In this document: positions 21,957 to 36,205 of the stretch, in pieces
Position numbering within the stretch: the stretch's first letter is position 1
Layout of the letters: the number at the start of each line of letters is the position of its first letter
Assembly: GCA_947462335.1 (NCBI GenBank)
Contig: OX381707.1
Span: 82,174,610-82,238,609 of the forward strand
Length of the DNA stretch: 64,000 nucleotides
Direction of reading: 5' to 3'
DNA from: Harmothoe impar
Lineage: Eukaryota; Annelida; Polychaeta; Phyllodocida; Polynoidae
The notes under the pieces: generated by a model
Databases searched by the model: none
Told to the model about the DNA's origin: nothing
The model's input: the letters and a program-made list of their open reading frames with translations, nothing else
Program-made: the position numbers and the translations under genes

Positions 21957-24900
21957 AAAGGGTTAAGATGGGAAAGCTTAAAACATCATGGTCATTTGCC
22001 TAAGCGCTTAACAGCCTACATGAGCTTGTAAAACCTATCTTCATGACTTTGAACGTTGAAACTCGGACCCCACGTTGTGATTTTTATGGTCAAACAAAAT
22101 AATTAAACTACAAACTACATTTGTCGTCATGACACCAGAATTTTCTTTTTGACAATTTATGCATTTTAAAGATTAAAGCGAGTATATTCAATGATTAAGA
22201 CTCAAAATTCAGTCTTAAAATTGATCGAGGATGTTGATTAATACAATACTCCCTTTCCTATCTATTCCATTTCTGCTCTTCACCTGGTATATTGCTTAGA
22301 GTTGATCCTAAAGGCCAATCATGGTAAAAGAGTCGGTTAGAAATATAAACAATTTTATTTTCCCCATTGACAGCACAGTAGAAAGTTGTTGTATCTCTAA
22401 TATCTCTTATTCTGCCTGCACTTCATTGACCAGTCTACCTGCATTGCTGAAATACTAGGGCCAGCCTATATTACTGTCCCATTCTTATCTGTAATTGTTT
22501 ATGGTCTACAGCATGGCTTATTTGTGATCCAATTTAAGGTTCTGTCAAGCACAGTTTGTATATGTTACGAGATACCACCGCACTACAGGGCTGATAAAGA
22601 TCCAGTCCTTCACTGGTGTCCAGCTAAGCACTGATTCACTACAATGTATTTACCTAAGCTGGCTAGTCTCCATTCTCTGAAGATGAATTGACATGGACTC
22701 CTGCCAGTACAACATTTTTGGCCAAATGTTCTCTCCATATACTTTTATCCCATCTAGAGAATACTAACTTTGTAACAAGTGGGGCTTGGATTTGTAGGTG
22801 GGGACCAAAACATCTGGACCCCATCAGAGAGAGGAGGGGGACCAACATCTTCAACCCTTTTTACTAAAGATAATACAATGGGTAAATCAGTAAATTTGTC
22901 TATCTTGTGGGGAGATCAAAAACTATGAACCCCCTCACAGTTGGGGAGACCGAAGAAAATCTTAGCATGCCTGTGCAAAATTCCAACCCCCTCACCGCCT
23001 CCGTTGTTAATAAATGACCGCTCCTTAAATCAAATCCCTAAATTGCTTTCTAAATCTAATTCACAGAGCTGACTTTGAAGGTTTGTAAACTGGCTCTGTC
23101 TGAAATATTCTTTGGACTTCTGTATTAACATATACTGAAGTTAACAGATTTAGACAAGTGAATGTATTAATGGCTTTGATAAATATTCTCAGTCGTGTGT
23201 CTATGTGTTTCTATATTACATGTTATATTAACACTTCTGAGAGATTACAGCTACGTTAGCTCCTGCCTGGAAATCCTGTGTGTCTGGCTGCATTAGAAGG
23301 GTTGTGATGGGTCACCAGAACTCTATTACAGCAGAGCCATCCACTTCCAGTCCTTAGAGTAGCAAATATTAAAAATGTATAAAATGACTGAAATAAAGTT
23401 TCTACTGCAGACTGTCAGAGAGTATTTGTGCGGTACTTCCCCAGTGGAAGCAAAGTATCTGCAAGCAAAATATCTGCTTAGTCTGCATTGCGTTTTATCC
23501 CTCACCCCATCCCAGCTTCATTAGCCACACAGTAATTAGACCTTGGGGACAGTGCGGATTTAAGTTCTGAATTTTGCCAAATTTGGAACTCTTTTGGCAT
23601 ATGTCTAACTAGGGGTGGATAACAAAATGGCAACAATAGATTGGTTCACCAATCAGTCACTGGATGTCAGTGTAACAAAGTGTCATCTTCAAAACAAGCA
23701 TCAGACAGCCAGTTGTTAGTATTAAGCTCTGAAAGAAACCCCCACTATGTAAAAGATAAAAGGTGGTGAGCCCCTGCCACGAATTTGCTGCAATTTTTCT
23801 GTGCATGAAGATTCAGAAAGAATGGTCCAGCAGTGGATCAGCCATAGCAACTGCCTGTGACACAAAATCGCGGGGGACATGCAGCCTACGAGTAAATTCA
23901 CAAAAGTCTAAAAGTTTTGATTTTTGCGAGTATTCTCGCAAGCTTCTCTCATACGGCAACATTTGCAGCATACTCACAGCAGTGGATCACCGGCTAAAGG
24001 CTCTCCTCCAGAGTCCAGAAGCCTGGGGCCTCATGACAGCTTAGACAGAAACATGCATCATTATGTGGCCAGGCCTGCCACACCCAAACCAGTCTCTTGA
24101 CGCTTTGTGTGGGCCTTGATAAAGCTGCCTTCAGATATTACTGCTCCATGGCAATATACAGCACAGTTATTTTTTGTCCTTGTTCAAACCACTGTCCCAC
24201 CTAAAAATGGGACCTTCATATTACACTGGCACTCTCATTAAGAGAGCGCTACACATACAGTGTTGCCTTTATTGGCACAACTTCCAAATTGTTCAACATC
24301 AATAGCCCTAGATATTCAGCTTCTCCATTCTCAAGCCCCATACGTCTCTCCAATTCCCTCTGCAGATCCCCAATTCCTAAAGATTCCTCCGTATTCGGCA
24401 TAGCCTATAAATGACATTGTACGCCCACCCAACGCTACGTGATGGGTTTTTAAAATGAATCAATCTCACTCACCATCCATGTCCTACCTGCTTCTGCTTC
24501 CAGAAAGACTTGCTATATGCGCAGATGTACAAAGTCTAAACCTGTTCTAGCTGGACCTTATATAAGCGTAGTGGATATGCAATGTAAAGTGTAATGTAAG
24601 TGGTTAAGAATTGGGACAATAGAAACTACGTTACTTATCCAGTTTGGAGTGCAATCAGCTCCTGTGCCCCTCATACCACTAAGGGAGTTGGGTGTAGGCT
24701 GGTGGATTTGGGGGGGACCAAAATAATTCTGCCGCACTCAATTTCAAACTGCCTGGAGGGGACCAAAATAATTTTGACCTCCCCCCTCCCCTGTTGAAAG
24801 ATGACCACTCCCTAAGAGATCTAGGTTTTACACCTTAACCTACAATCATGCTGCAATTGGCTTTGCAATAGTGTATGAACTTCATCAGTATACACATATA

Positions 24901-26540
24901 AGATCTAACCCTTTGGCATTAGTATATATTACAGACCGAGAGGCAATGACGGTTTTGGATAAGCAGCAGTCACCTTTACCATGTGCCAATCCTATCTCAA
25001 TCCCCAATCACATTGCCTTATTATCCTGTCACTTGTCAAGTGAAGGATGAGGTGGAAATGAAGGCTGTACATTAGGGTTGGGGCTAGTGGGAGCTGTAGG
25101 GTGGGGAGGTGAAGGTTGGACATTGAGGTTAGAGCTATTGGATTCTACATTGGTCAGGCTTGCAGCACTGTGAAGGCAGGGATGTATAAAAAAGAACAAG
25201 CCTAAGAATAGATATATCATCAATGATCGGATGCAAAAGTGGGGGGGGGGGAACAGGGGCAAGATCCAAAAACTTGCGTATAAGCCACACACCCACTGTG
25301 TGCTGATCCTATAAGCCGCACTAGTGATCTGTCTCATGTACTAGCCACAGCCTATTTTTGTGAGGTTTTACGGTAGTAACTGAATTCTGGGAACAGTGCC
25401 CTAATTAGTCAGAACCTTGTAGACAAAACCACAGAACAAGGGATTTGAGGATAGGTATTGTCACATCTACCGTCTGGGGCCCTGAGAAAAAAGGATTGAT
25501 TTGGCCATTATGTTTGATTTGGCCATTATGTCTCATCCAAAAAATTGCCAGTGTCAGACACAGTAGTGACCTTAATCAGTAAAGTCATGACATCAATTTA
25601 GAAAACAAAAAACAGGATGTAAAATAATACAGATCCTACTCTGTGAAAGTAAAATAGATACAAATTGACACCCATAACCCTGAAAATGTAAATGGATGTC
25701 ATTACACTTTACTTGTGTAATTAGCATCCCATTTATGTCTTCATCTGCCCTAAATAAACTGTTTTCCATCAAGCTGGTCAAATATGGCACCCAGTCAAAG
25801 ACTATGACATTGGCCCGATCTCATGAGACACAGACTTCTGTTGTCCTGTCTCTGAAATCAATTTGAGAAGGGAAACACTCAGTGCACAGAAGTAAACTTT
25901 CGCTTTAAGAAATAATGCCCAGAGATGTGAGAAGCATGTCAGATGAGGTGGATGTACCCTGCCCTTTGTCCATTGGTAACGAGATGAAGGGAAATAAGGT
26001 TGCACAACCTGAACACAACCTGGCTACAGTTCAGGGTTATTAAGAGAAAAAAATGTAAAAGTGCTTTGTTTTAAAAACGATTGTCAGAAGAATTCAAAGA
26101 AGGTTCAAAGATTATTTGTCCTGTTTGTTTGAATGATAATGGAGCTGGTAGAGTTTGGTAGAATAACCATGCTGGTTTTTTACATCTGTGGTGGTATCAA
26201 TTCCTTATTTTCCATCAAATACGACAGTCTCATTGATTTAACCAAGGAACACTGTTTTTCACACATCCATATGGCAAAGAAATTATACTAAATATTAAGT
26301 GAAAACAAAATTCATTTTAACAGTTGGCATACACTCTTTTTTAGTTTGCATGTATGGCACAAACTCCTGAGTTATGCAGTTTGGGGGCAGAGGAGGGTCA
26401 AACTAGAAAGTTCTTCATATGTTTAAACAAGTTGATTATATTGAAAAGTATATATCTTGGCTCCTTGGAACACTTTTTGATACATCTCTAACCCTAGCGG
26501 TTCAGTTTTTATTGCCTCGCAAAGCCGATCATCATTATTT
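21957..26540. repeat. Long non-coding stretch with decayed repeats
   Basis: No gene. About 21957-21966 is the severed end of MITE copy F. Regions 22790-23030 and 24700-24820 share GGGGACCAAAA blocks and an AATGACC(G/A)CTCC(T/C) tail. About 24065-24150 matches 31376-31490 (GGCCAGGCCTGCCA, GCTGCCTTCAG). About 25036-25160 is family R10 (GAAGGATGAGG followed by TACATTAGGG), also in tandem at 31960-32200. A run of 11 G lies at 25241-25251. Confidence 0.5.
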
Positions 26541-26926
26541 CGGGTGATTCCGAGACGGAAAATACATGGATATTGATTTCTTGGTGTTAAATACATCATA
26601 GCAACTCCTAATTTTGTTTACAACATGGTACAACATGTATCTAAAAGCATACACAAAATTGATATCCTCAAAAAAAACACTTCTTGAGTTGTAGCCCAAT
26701 CAGTTTTGAATATTAGCCAAAATTACGGCAATTTCCGTCACATACTCTCAACTTTACACTATTTTCCTCAAAATGGTTCAATTAGTCTTCCAAATCAATC
26801 TACCATATCCTCATCATATATACTTCAATATATATGGAGCACTAAGACCATTGGTTGTACCTACTATGCACATTACTGGCCTAAAGTATGGCCTAATCAC
26901 TGATTTTGCGTCTCGGAATCACCCAT
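26541..26926. mobile_element. MITE-like element with GGTGATTCCGAGACG ends
   Basis: The left end GGTGATTCCGAGACGGAAAA starts at about 26543 and its reverse complement, ATTTTGCGTCTCGGAATCACC with one mismatch, ends at about 26925. The two 21 bp ends enclose ~340 bp of AT-rich non-coding DNA. Confidence 0.55.
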
Positions 26927-27290
26927 ATGATTCACCCATTAAATTATACATAAAGGTCTCCCATCACTAGCAAACTCCACACAACCTCTTTTAAACTATC
27001 TCTACATGTACTAAACATGTGTGGGCTGAGTCCTGGGTATATTTTACAACATTTGCTACCTTTTAACTATGCGCACCTTCTAATATAAACCCAGATTCTG
27101 AATTTCGGTCTCAGAATCACCTGTATCAAGCCGCTGGACATAAAGCTTTCCCATCACAACCAAACTCCACCCAACCCCCCCAAACTATCTCTACATGTAC
27201 ATAACATGTGAAGGCTGAGTCCTGGGTATATTTACCATGATTTGGCACCATTTGCCTATATGCACCATGTCTTATAAAATAAATTTCCTT
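26890..27290. repeat. Tandem pair of ~205 bp units
   Basis: Two units start near 26897 and 27105. Each begins with the GTCTC(G/A)GAATCACC end and continues through ACCAAACTCCAC-like, AAACTATCTCTACATGTAC and GGCTGAGTCCTGGGTATATT blocks. Confidence 0.65.
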
Positions 27291-27475
27291 TATTTTTCTA
27301 ACTTTCCTGATATTATGCGACCAGATACAAAAAAAATATCATCATAGTAGCACTCTAATACCTTTATGGCATAAGGTTAACATGTCTTCTATCAGGTTAA
27401 ACAGTAACAAAGCCAATCATATAGTCCACATATGCATACTATCCCTTCAAATATGTATCCCATTTCCGGAATTTC

Positions 27476-27506
27476 CGTCTCGGAATCACCTGGTGATTCC
27501 GAGACG
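27476..27506. repeat. Perfect 31 nt inverted repeat
   Basis: A right end CGTCTCGGAATCACC (27476-27490) and a left end GGTGATTCCGAGACG (27492-27506) meet head to head with a single T between them. It looks like two copies of the 26.5 kb family abutting, or a solo end pair. Confidence 0.8.
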
Positions 27507-30500
27507 CAAAATATGTATACCGCTCCTGGAGGCTAGATTATTGGATTTTGCACAAATCTATTTTTCTCCAGCATAAGACAAAATAGTTACCTTACCATCT
27601 GGGGTACAATGGATACACTGTGTATCTTCTTTTTTTACTATATAGGGGTATCAAGATGAAAGGACCGTTGAAAATTGTGCTGACAATACACACTTAAAAG
27701 GCTCTGGTGAAAAAAATACGGTACATATCTAGTGAAATCCATGTGAATCAATTGACTATACCATAGGGCTAATAGAAAATGATATTAGGGATAGGCTGTT
27801 ACTGTCCCAGTAGTCATGGGAGACATGTAAAACATGTTATTTTATGGCTTTTTGACGTTTTTAGGGGTTTTCAGGCCTTTGGAGGGCCAGAAAACGGAAA
27901 ATATTGGGCCAATACACAAAAAAGAAATAATTCCTGAATCATCAGGTTGTTTTCTCACATATACCAAATTTTTGAAAGAATTGGTGCAAAACTGGTTATT
28001 CTGTAGGGCTATAAGCCTGAAAAGGGCCAGAAATAGCTAAAACAACATAAGTCAGAGGTTTGAGCCGTATATATAAGTAGCAATGTCAGCTAGAGCTTTT
28101 CTTGGGAGGTCTAGCATCATGGGGCATGTTTTGAGATCCAATTGGAGCCAGGTAGAGCAGGAGCCAAGGACACTGTTGTAGTTGGCATATGATCCACAGC
28201 AGCTTTAGCAGCAGTGCTGCTTTACCGCACCTTTCTGGTAGCAAGGAGCATAACGTCAGGTTGGATGAAGCAGTGAAATGCAGTGGCTGGTGTAGGATTA
28301 ATAGCAGCTTTGGAATTCGTGACAGGTGGCCAACAATCACATGCTTTCTTATACAGATATGATACATAAAAGGTTAGATTTCCCCTAAAGGCTAAGCAGT
28401 GGAGCAGTGAATCAGGCTGGGTGCCAAACTGATGACAGCACTATAGACCTTGACAGAGAGTCACTGCTGCCCTTTCCTTTCTTCATCGAGTTAGTCATTA
28501 GGACACAGAAGAAGTGGCATCAATAGAGATCCTCAATGATTAGAGGACACTGAGAACTGGCCAGGATTTAAGCAGGGTGCTTCTCTGCTATTGGTGGTTG
28601 ATGAAAAAAACTTGAACATTTTCTGCTAAACTAAGTTGGCAGCCATCAATGGACAAGGACTTTCCTTCATTGCTTTTTGTTTTAGTTAGCGATGTTAAAG
28701 GAGGCAGTGCTTATTCATTGGTAGCTGCTCAAGCCTTGATATGATTTTCCACTAAGACTATGTAAGGAGAGTAATACCTCTGCTGTAGGTTGACAAATCA
28801 AAGACTACCTTTCTGTGATTAAGATTGGTCACACACACCACCATTAAAGAGCTGGGTATGCAGGTTGGCATAGAATAAAAGAAGCCCAAGGGAAACAGTA
28901 TAGAAACATGATAAAAGCTCATGGAATATTCTTGTCGGATAGATGGCAGTAACATATTGATCCTTTCCATGTTTCACCTGAATAATATCACAGATACCAT
29001 GCATGAAATTGGAAAATCAATATATTTGAAAGGATCCTAGCACAGACTAAATCCTCAATCACAATCAGACCCAGACAGTGTTTGAATGGAAAATGGATTT
29101 AAATGTCAAGAAACAGTAAGAGATGAATTATTACTCATGCTCTGAAAGCTATTATTACGAGCCATTTGGTTTGAAAGATTAATTGTAGATTATTGACTTT
29201 AAGAATAAGGAAGCAACCAAATAGGCCATGCTATAAATCATCTTCCATAAAAGGTTCACTACTAGAAGCCATTCGATCTCAATTTTAAAACATAGACCAC
29301 ACACTGACCAACCATGAAATAGTCAGATTCATATTCATATTTAGATGTTACTAATCTGGAAGGTACAATGAGTTTGAAAGCTAACACTGTAGAATTATTG
29401 ATTGGTATAATTTTTAATATCAGCTTTTCTAATGCCCTGACCTGCCCTCAATGGAAGCAGCCAGCAAGACACAGTTTATTTTAGAGCAGTTGCTGCACTC
29501 CCTGCTTTGTTGTTTTAGTTCCTGGCCAGGAGTGTTTTGAAGAAGGATGTTTTGAAGGAAAACAGAGGATATGAACATTATTTCTAGCAGTATTTGTCAT
29601 GTGGAATCAAGTTAACAGGTTTCAGGGAAGAGAAAACTGGACATAAATATGAGGAAATCAGTGAGGTTTTCACTCAATTGTCTTGAGTGGTGGCTGAATT
29701 CCTCAGAACCATGCTCCCTTAAATACCCAGATTCAGAGAAATGGATTGGACAAACCATACATCAAGACCGTTAGTTGGAAGAGTTTTCAAATGTGTCCTA
29801 CACATTAATTCTGCTTGCAATTTATTTAGAACTCTGATTTGTTTCTAAAAATGACCACAACGTACCTCTAGAAAAGATTGTCAATTTCTAAAAACCTTTG
29901 CCATTTGAAGTAGGTCCTTCCTGCATGCAATCATGAATTTTCCACACCATTCCATGGGAACAGAGCAGTAGGCCCTTTCATGACAATAAATGTAGAAAGA
30001 AAGTGAATAGTGAGTTTTACCTGGTCTTTAATGCATGCAATCTCTGTCAGTTCTGTGTTGTTCTCCTGATGGAAAGCATATAGGATACTGGGAGCATTGA
30101 TTTGTAATTATCCTTTTTGATCCAACTTCTGATTTCTTCAAATCTCCAATATCAAAGTTTGTATGTTTTTTGCCTGGCAATCAGACGGCAACTTACTGAA
30201 CATGCAGATTTACTTGGACCCTAAACTGAAGTCACTTGCACCTAGCCTAAAGTGTATTAGATGAGAACGTTTTTTTTCTTGTGTTGGTGCATGTCTGATT
30301 TACCCAAATCACTTATAAGTTGCCCAGCCTAGATCTAGAATCTTCTAAAATCATCTTCTAAAATTGATAGATCGAAAAAATAAAAAAGGGTTCCTGCTAA
30401 AGCTTACAAGTATGATATATTGCTGTTGAGGATATGGATTTGGGCTATCATCAGGATATAAACAGGGATATTATCCTGGAACTAACACTGTTGGCTCAGC

Positions 30501-32760
30501 TTAAATAACCTTTCCAGCAAATAGACATTTGATATGCCTCGTTGTAAAACCTCATTGAGGAAAAAGGTGAAAATTGATTGCTGGAAGGCCCTACTACATG
30601 CTGAAGGTGCAATTAATAATCTGTTCTAGTTGAGAATGGAGATTTGACTTTTATATTTCCCATAATCAGTGTTCCTAAAATTGCTTTTTCGTAGTTTCTA
30701 AACTTAAATTAGTTCCAAATTCTGTAACAGTACACTGTTTAGGGACATTGAGACAATCAACATGTATTAATTATCCATGGGCAATAAGAGGTCGGAAAGG
30801 TGATACATTAGGGCCCAGACATAAGCTTTTACAGTGTATTTTTTTTGCATTGCATAAATTGTGCATATCTTGATTCAATTGATTGACTGTATATAGGGCA
30901 TCCACCCACCAACCACCACCCCCTTATGCTGTAAACTGTTATGTCCATATGTGTATACTGTCATGTTGTATAAGCACACCCACGTATGTATTTAGCAGGA
31001 ACAATGCCCCGCACAATCACACATCCTGTGATGTGTCTCCCAGTATATTTTCCTACAGTGTGTTGTCCTTCCGCATTTGGGAATGTCAATGCTTTAGACT
31101 GCACACTATCTGTGTATTGCATAAAAGGGCAATTGTATCTATACTTACGTTACATATGCTAACCTACACTACAGGTCCAAAAAATTCTCCAGTGCCTTAT
31201 GGGGTGAATTGATAATAGGTATGGCAATGTTGAGCTATTTAAAATCAAACAGTCTAAGAAAGAAGGTTGCAAACATTTAAAACTGAGATTCTGATAAAGT
31301 TGTTAATGCCAAACTTTTCTGACTGTCAGGTCAGATCTGGTTAAAACTAATGCATGACAGAAGCACGGACCAGTAAATGGCCAGGCCTGCCATACCTAAT
31401 CCAGTCCCTCATACTTTGCACTACCTTGATCAGGTGTATCTTTATGGTTTCTATGTGGCTGCCTTCAGCTATTACCACTATAGGCCTACATCATGTGATG
31501 TCAGCCTGACCGGAAACAAAACTGACTGATACAGAAGGTTCTACACTCAGCACCCATAAAGGTGTGTCATACCTGGTTCTAGTTCAGTAAAATACTTTCT
31601 ATCATGAGGACAGCCAGGGTCAGTGTCAATGTACTGTGAGGAACCTGTGAAAACTTGCAGTGGAGCATTTACAAGCTAATTTTACAGGTTTAAATTCATT
31701 AATAAAAGATGAATGCAATATCTGACTGAGTTTACATATTAAATGACAAACTGGGTAGCTGAAAATCCTCTGCTTTTAACAAATAAGTAGAGTGATGTTC
31801 TCAGCTGATTTTAGCAAGGCCTTATATTTCAATACACTAGTGAACTAATGCTTTTGGAGGAGAACACCTGATAAACTGTCCTTAACACCCACATTGAACC
31901 CACTTGATGCAAAGTAATTGCTATGTCAGGTTCAGTATGTAGCACAAACTGTACTCCTGTTAATTTAGTTGATGGATGAGGAGGGAATGAAGGTGTTACA
32001 TTAGAGGTGGGACTAATAAAGGCTATGAAGGTGTGTGTCTGTAGGGGGGTGAAGATAACTCAAATAGAGATACTTGAACTATCTAGATTAGGGTGTTGGG
32101 TTCAGTACACAGAACGACTGTAGTCCTGTCAATGTAGGTGAAGGATGAGGAGGAAATAAAGGCAGTACATGAAGGGTGGGGCCAAAAGGGATTCAGCCCG
32201 TGAGCCTTGCAGTGCAGTGCAGGCAGGGAGGCACGGAGGGTGGCAGGTTATAAGGGTGGGCCAAGAGATGACTGGGGTCTGGGAAGAGAGAGGAGAAGGG
32301 ACGGCTGGTAAGCAAAAAAAGCTATTATGAAGTAATGAGCACTGTATGAATGTTTGAATTTAAGTAGTTCATGCTTAAAGGAACAGTTTCTGCATATTTA
32401 AGTAGAGTAAATGCCACTTAAATGCTGTTATAACATTTACATGGCAAAACTGAACTTAAAGCTCTTTAAATGAAAATATTCTCTCTCTGTTTCCAGTGAA
32501 AACAGGTAAGTGACAAGAAGGGAGTAGTCAACATTTACCAAAATAGGATTAGTTCACCGCTTGCCTGCATTACATGATTTTACAAGAAAATATTTAGATG
32601 GTGGTTGAGGAAACAACACTAAACTGGTCCAATGCTGTACAGTGTAGGACGATGCTGCTGCAGTATATATCTCCCTGCTGGTGGGACTTCAATCAGGTTG
32701 TATCTGACTTACCTCCACTATAACTAATAGTGGTGCCTGGGAGGGAGGCAGTGCTGGGGG
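27507..32760. repeat. Long non-coding stretch with families R4, R2, R3, R10
   Basis: No gene. About 28080-28600 is the longest copy of R4. About 29440-29790 is R2 (ATTTCTAGCAGTATTTGTCA and AACTGGACATAAATAT). About 30005-30190 is R3. About 31376-31490 matches 24065-24150, and 31960-32200 is a tandem of R10. Nothing else stands out. Confidence 0.5.
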
Positions 32761-32779
32761 ATGCCTACATCAAATCTTA

Positions 32780-33120
32780 CTGTCTACATAATAAATCATA
32801 TTTGTCTGGCCTTCTCCAATGTCTGGCATTCTCCAATTTCTTAAAATGTTGTTAATGGCTTCATAGGCCCCTTTGGTCTGAATAACTTTGGAATCTACTA
32901 CTATTACTATAGACAACTTGCTACAGCATGGCATGAACTTGTTTTTTAGCCAGAATGTATCCCACTTCAAACAAATAAATAATCTAACATTCTATAAGTT
33001 TAAAACAGTTGATAACATAATTACAAGCTTTTGGACATATAAGAGCCCGTAGTCATTGTCTAATGTATCTGTAAAGGATATTAGCTACTATATAGCTACT
33101 TTAGAATTCCATGTCCACAT
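32780..33120. repeat. Dispersed repeat family R6
   Basis: It shares TTTCTTAAAATGTTGTT, GCTTCATAGGCCCCTTTGGT and AGCTACTTTAGAATT with 48160-48560. That second copy begins just past the 3' LTR of the first Ty3/gypsy element. Confidence 0.7.
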
Positions 33121-34734
33121 TAGTGTAATTAGAACAAGTGGTTTCATATGAAGAAGATATTGTGGTGTAGGTATAAATCAAAGAACAGAGGCTTCCCCCA
33201 GAATCATTAAATTGTCATCTCAACAAGACTCTGAGAGAAGACTGATGGATACTGGAGGTGAATATGATTGAAACCCTCCGTGTCCCGTCTCTGTGGCTTC
33301 ATGTGTCGCTGCTTGTTCAATAAGGCATGATGGATTCAGACAGCTCCCAGATTCAGTGGGTGCCCCAGAGATAAACGTTCTGCCACCCTTCATATTGAAT
33401 CACCATCACACATTGGGGTCCGTTTCACTCGTTTAGCAAGTATATTTGCCTCTTGTTGTAATATAAATTATAAGAAACAAGATTTCACTGTGGGAGAAGT
33501 CAGGGGTACCTGGTAAGAACTGTCAATATAGAAAGTGTGATCAATGAAGGCTTCAACATTAGTGACTAAATGAAACCCATTAGTGCTAAGTGAAAAGGGT
33601 CAAGAACAACAAGCAATCAGGAAGGCATTGACTAAAAACTGTTTTATGAATGAATAAAAAGTCCTTGGCTGCAGGCGTCATGGAATATCGCAGCAGTAAT
33701 TCAATTCAAGGTTTTTCAATTTGTTTTTGGAATGTGAATGGTGGTGTTTGGTTCATTATTTTTCTTCATTATTTACAATTTCTCAAAAAAAACCTTTAGA
33801 TTTATCATGCTGCAGTAATGGAAAAATGGGTTGGGAAAGGATTTTCATTTTAATGGTTGTATGTATTTAATCATAGTTCCTCAATTTGGATTAACTAACG
33901 CAAAACCTACTTCCATATTCAACATAATCATAGCTTAATAATTATAGGGTTGTTTAATGATCTTTAATGACATGTATGACTGATGTACATCTAGAGAATA
34001 CAGACCTGAAGGATGATATTACATGCCAGAACAATTTCAGATACAACAGAGAATGAAACATCCCTGTGAAATGTGATGGAAGGCAATGCAAAAGGCCATT
34101 TCATTAAACAACTGACTGGTCTCCTGTATCATTTCAATTTACAGCCTCAAAATACAATTCACCATTGTGCCACCTTACACCTGCATTAACAAACGTTGGA
34201 AAAGAGGGTTGGGATGCTGACACTTTGTCTTTACGACACTGGGCATCCCTCTTGACTGCTGTGTCTTTGTCGTCACTCATTAAGACCCATCATGAGGCTT
34301 CCTATGGAGTCTGGTGGTCTGCTTGTCCCACCTCTGAGTGCAAGAAGCCTTATTGATATTATCAGTGGTACTTCCCATCATATCATCTGAAGAAGATCAA
34401 AATGTTGGGATTTCAAATTTGAATACTTTGAGAAATAAAATTTCTTCTTGAAATATTTCTGATGGTTTTTTTGTCTTCACTTCAATAATCAATTTAATCG
34501 GTTATTATACACATAAGCACTGTTGATTTTCTATTTTCTGTTTTCGTTTCTCTTACATTTTTGCAGTAGAATATTGGAGTGCTGGGATGAGAAGTCTAAA
34601 TCTGTGACCCCTCCCTTCACCATCACCATCACATCTGCATCAGAGCACTCATCGTACCTGGTCGAAGGCTGGTACTCTGACAGCAAAGGAGCGGCACAGC
34701 AGCACTGTGGCACAAGTAGCTACCCTCAACATAA
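33121..34734. repeat. Non-coding; family R5 copy
   Basis: No gene. About 33230-33350 resembles 55985-56130 (CTGATGGATACT(G/A)GAGG and AATATGATT blocks). The rest is AT-rich with no recognisable features. Confidence 0.45.
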
Positions 34735-35060
34735 AGATGGCCAGCCTTGAAGATGGCTATCAGCAGACCGGAAGTGGTCACTAAGGGGCAACAAGACAGA
34801 CACGTTCCACACATAGGTAGCTTTGATACAGGGATGGCTGCCACAGACCAGGTTTGATGAGGTCTGTAGCATCTACTTCACTTTACTAGTCCGCCTTTCT
34901 TTCAAACAGTTCTACTACTCTGCCTACCAACTATGGCTTCAGTAGGTGGCCGGATGTGGCCTAAGGGGCAGCAAGGCAGACACTTTCCACACGTAGGTAG
35001 CCTTAATACAGAGATGGTGGCTAACTAGGTTTGATAAGGTTTCTACCTTTTACTGTGGAG
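34735..35060. repeat. Family R7, tandem pair (~185 bp unit)
   Basis: Each unit has GGCC-ATC or GGTGGCC, CTAAGGGGCA(A/G)CAAG(A/G)CAGACAC, CACAC(A/G)TAGGTAG and AGGTTTGATAAGGT-like blocks. Related copies are at 48585-48660 and 55205-55620. Confidence 0.65.
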
Positions 35061-36119
35061 GTTTTACTCCTGCACTGTTTTCACATCCTCAGGACCAAGG
35101 TGATGGTCATCAAGTGAACCAGATGTGGCCCTTAGTACAATCTAAATGTTGAGAGCGATCCAGAGTGAATTCCACACGAGTACCAGGGGCTGTTCCTCAT
35201 GAGTGAAGCGGAGCTTATAGGGTATAAAGTTAGACTTTTAAATAAAATAAGGGAAATTTAAAGTGGGAGGGGTGTTATCAACATATTTTATTACGTTCCT
35301 CCCTCCTTACTACATACACACTGTGTTTGGCTAAGGCACTCAATCTACACAGAATGCTCTATAGTCCCTGCCACACCACACAAGAAACGAGATGACCCAT
35401 GCTACTTCAAGACCCTGATAACCATGTTTGTATTGCCTGAAGACTAGCTACAGATGCCCTGATGTGCCCCAGGGTAAATCATATTCCTCATTCAATTCTC
35501 ACAGAGCGAGCAAATCAGCATAGCTTTCCAAATCAGAATTGGACAAATGTCATAGCAACATGCGACAGTTTTTTCTGATTCAGGTGTAATATTGAATTGC
35601 ATTTGGATAGGGGCTATGCAATCTATTCAGCAACACCTTCTGAGGAATTGATTTATTGATAGGACCTCTTTTTATTTCTCTATATTTGATAATTTTCAGC
35701 TGTTACTCTGATTCTGTCACAACCTTCCTATCATCTTGTCAGCATGTTTTATTACTTCTGAAGATGAGGGTAAAACTATTTTTCGGCAACATGGTCTAGA
35801 ATTTTAGGGTTTGTAAGTAGGTCAGATTATTCCCTGTTGCAACATCTTGAGAGTACTAGGCTCAACAGAATGAGTAGCTTATTCCTCAAGTAACTCTGTA
35901 ACTATATCTAAGCAGATCTATCAAGAAGGTGTTGTGAAATAATCCTCTTAAAAAGCTGTTTACTGACTACAATTCAGGTCAAGTGAACTTTTTTATTCTG
36001 GACCAGAGCATTAGTAAAAATTACGAATATGAAATTTCTTTTTGAATCTCGAAAGGCTAGGGTAGTCCTTATTTTTATCTAGGGTCTGGTTGTCTGAAAC
36101 ACACATTTTTTCAATTGTC
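35061..36119. other. AT-rich non-coding DNA
   Basis: I see no gene and no repeat I can pair with another part of the window. Confidence 0.4.
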
Positions 36120-36205
36120 CTAAGGTGAAGAAAGTAGCACCAGCAAGTTGCTCGCCTGAGCAGAATTGCCTTTTAATTACATGCCATCCTTAAAGGGTTA
36201 TAAGA
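36120..36205. mobile_element. Foldback MITE, copy G (fragment)
   Basis: Only the right part remains: CACCAGCAAGTTGCTCGCC and the end ACATGCCATCCTTAAAGGGTTA. Confidence 0.55.
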
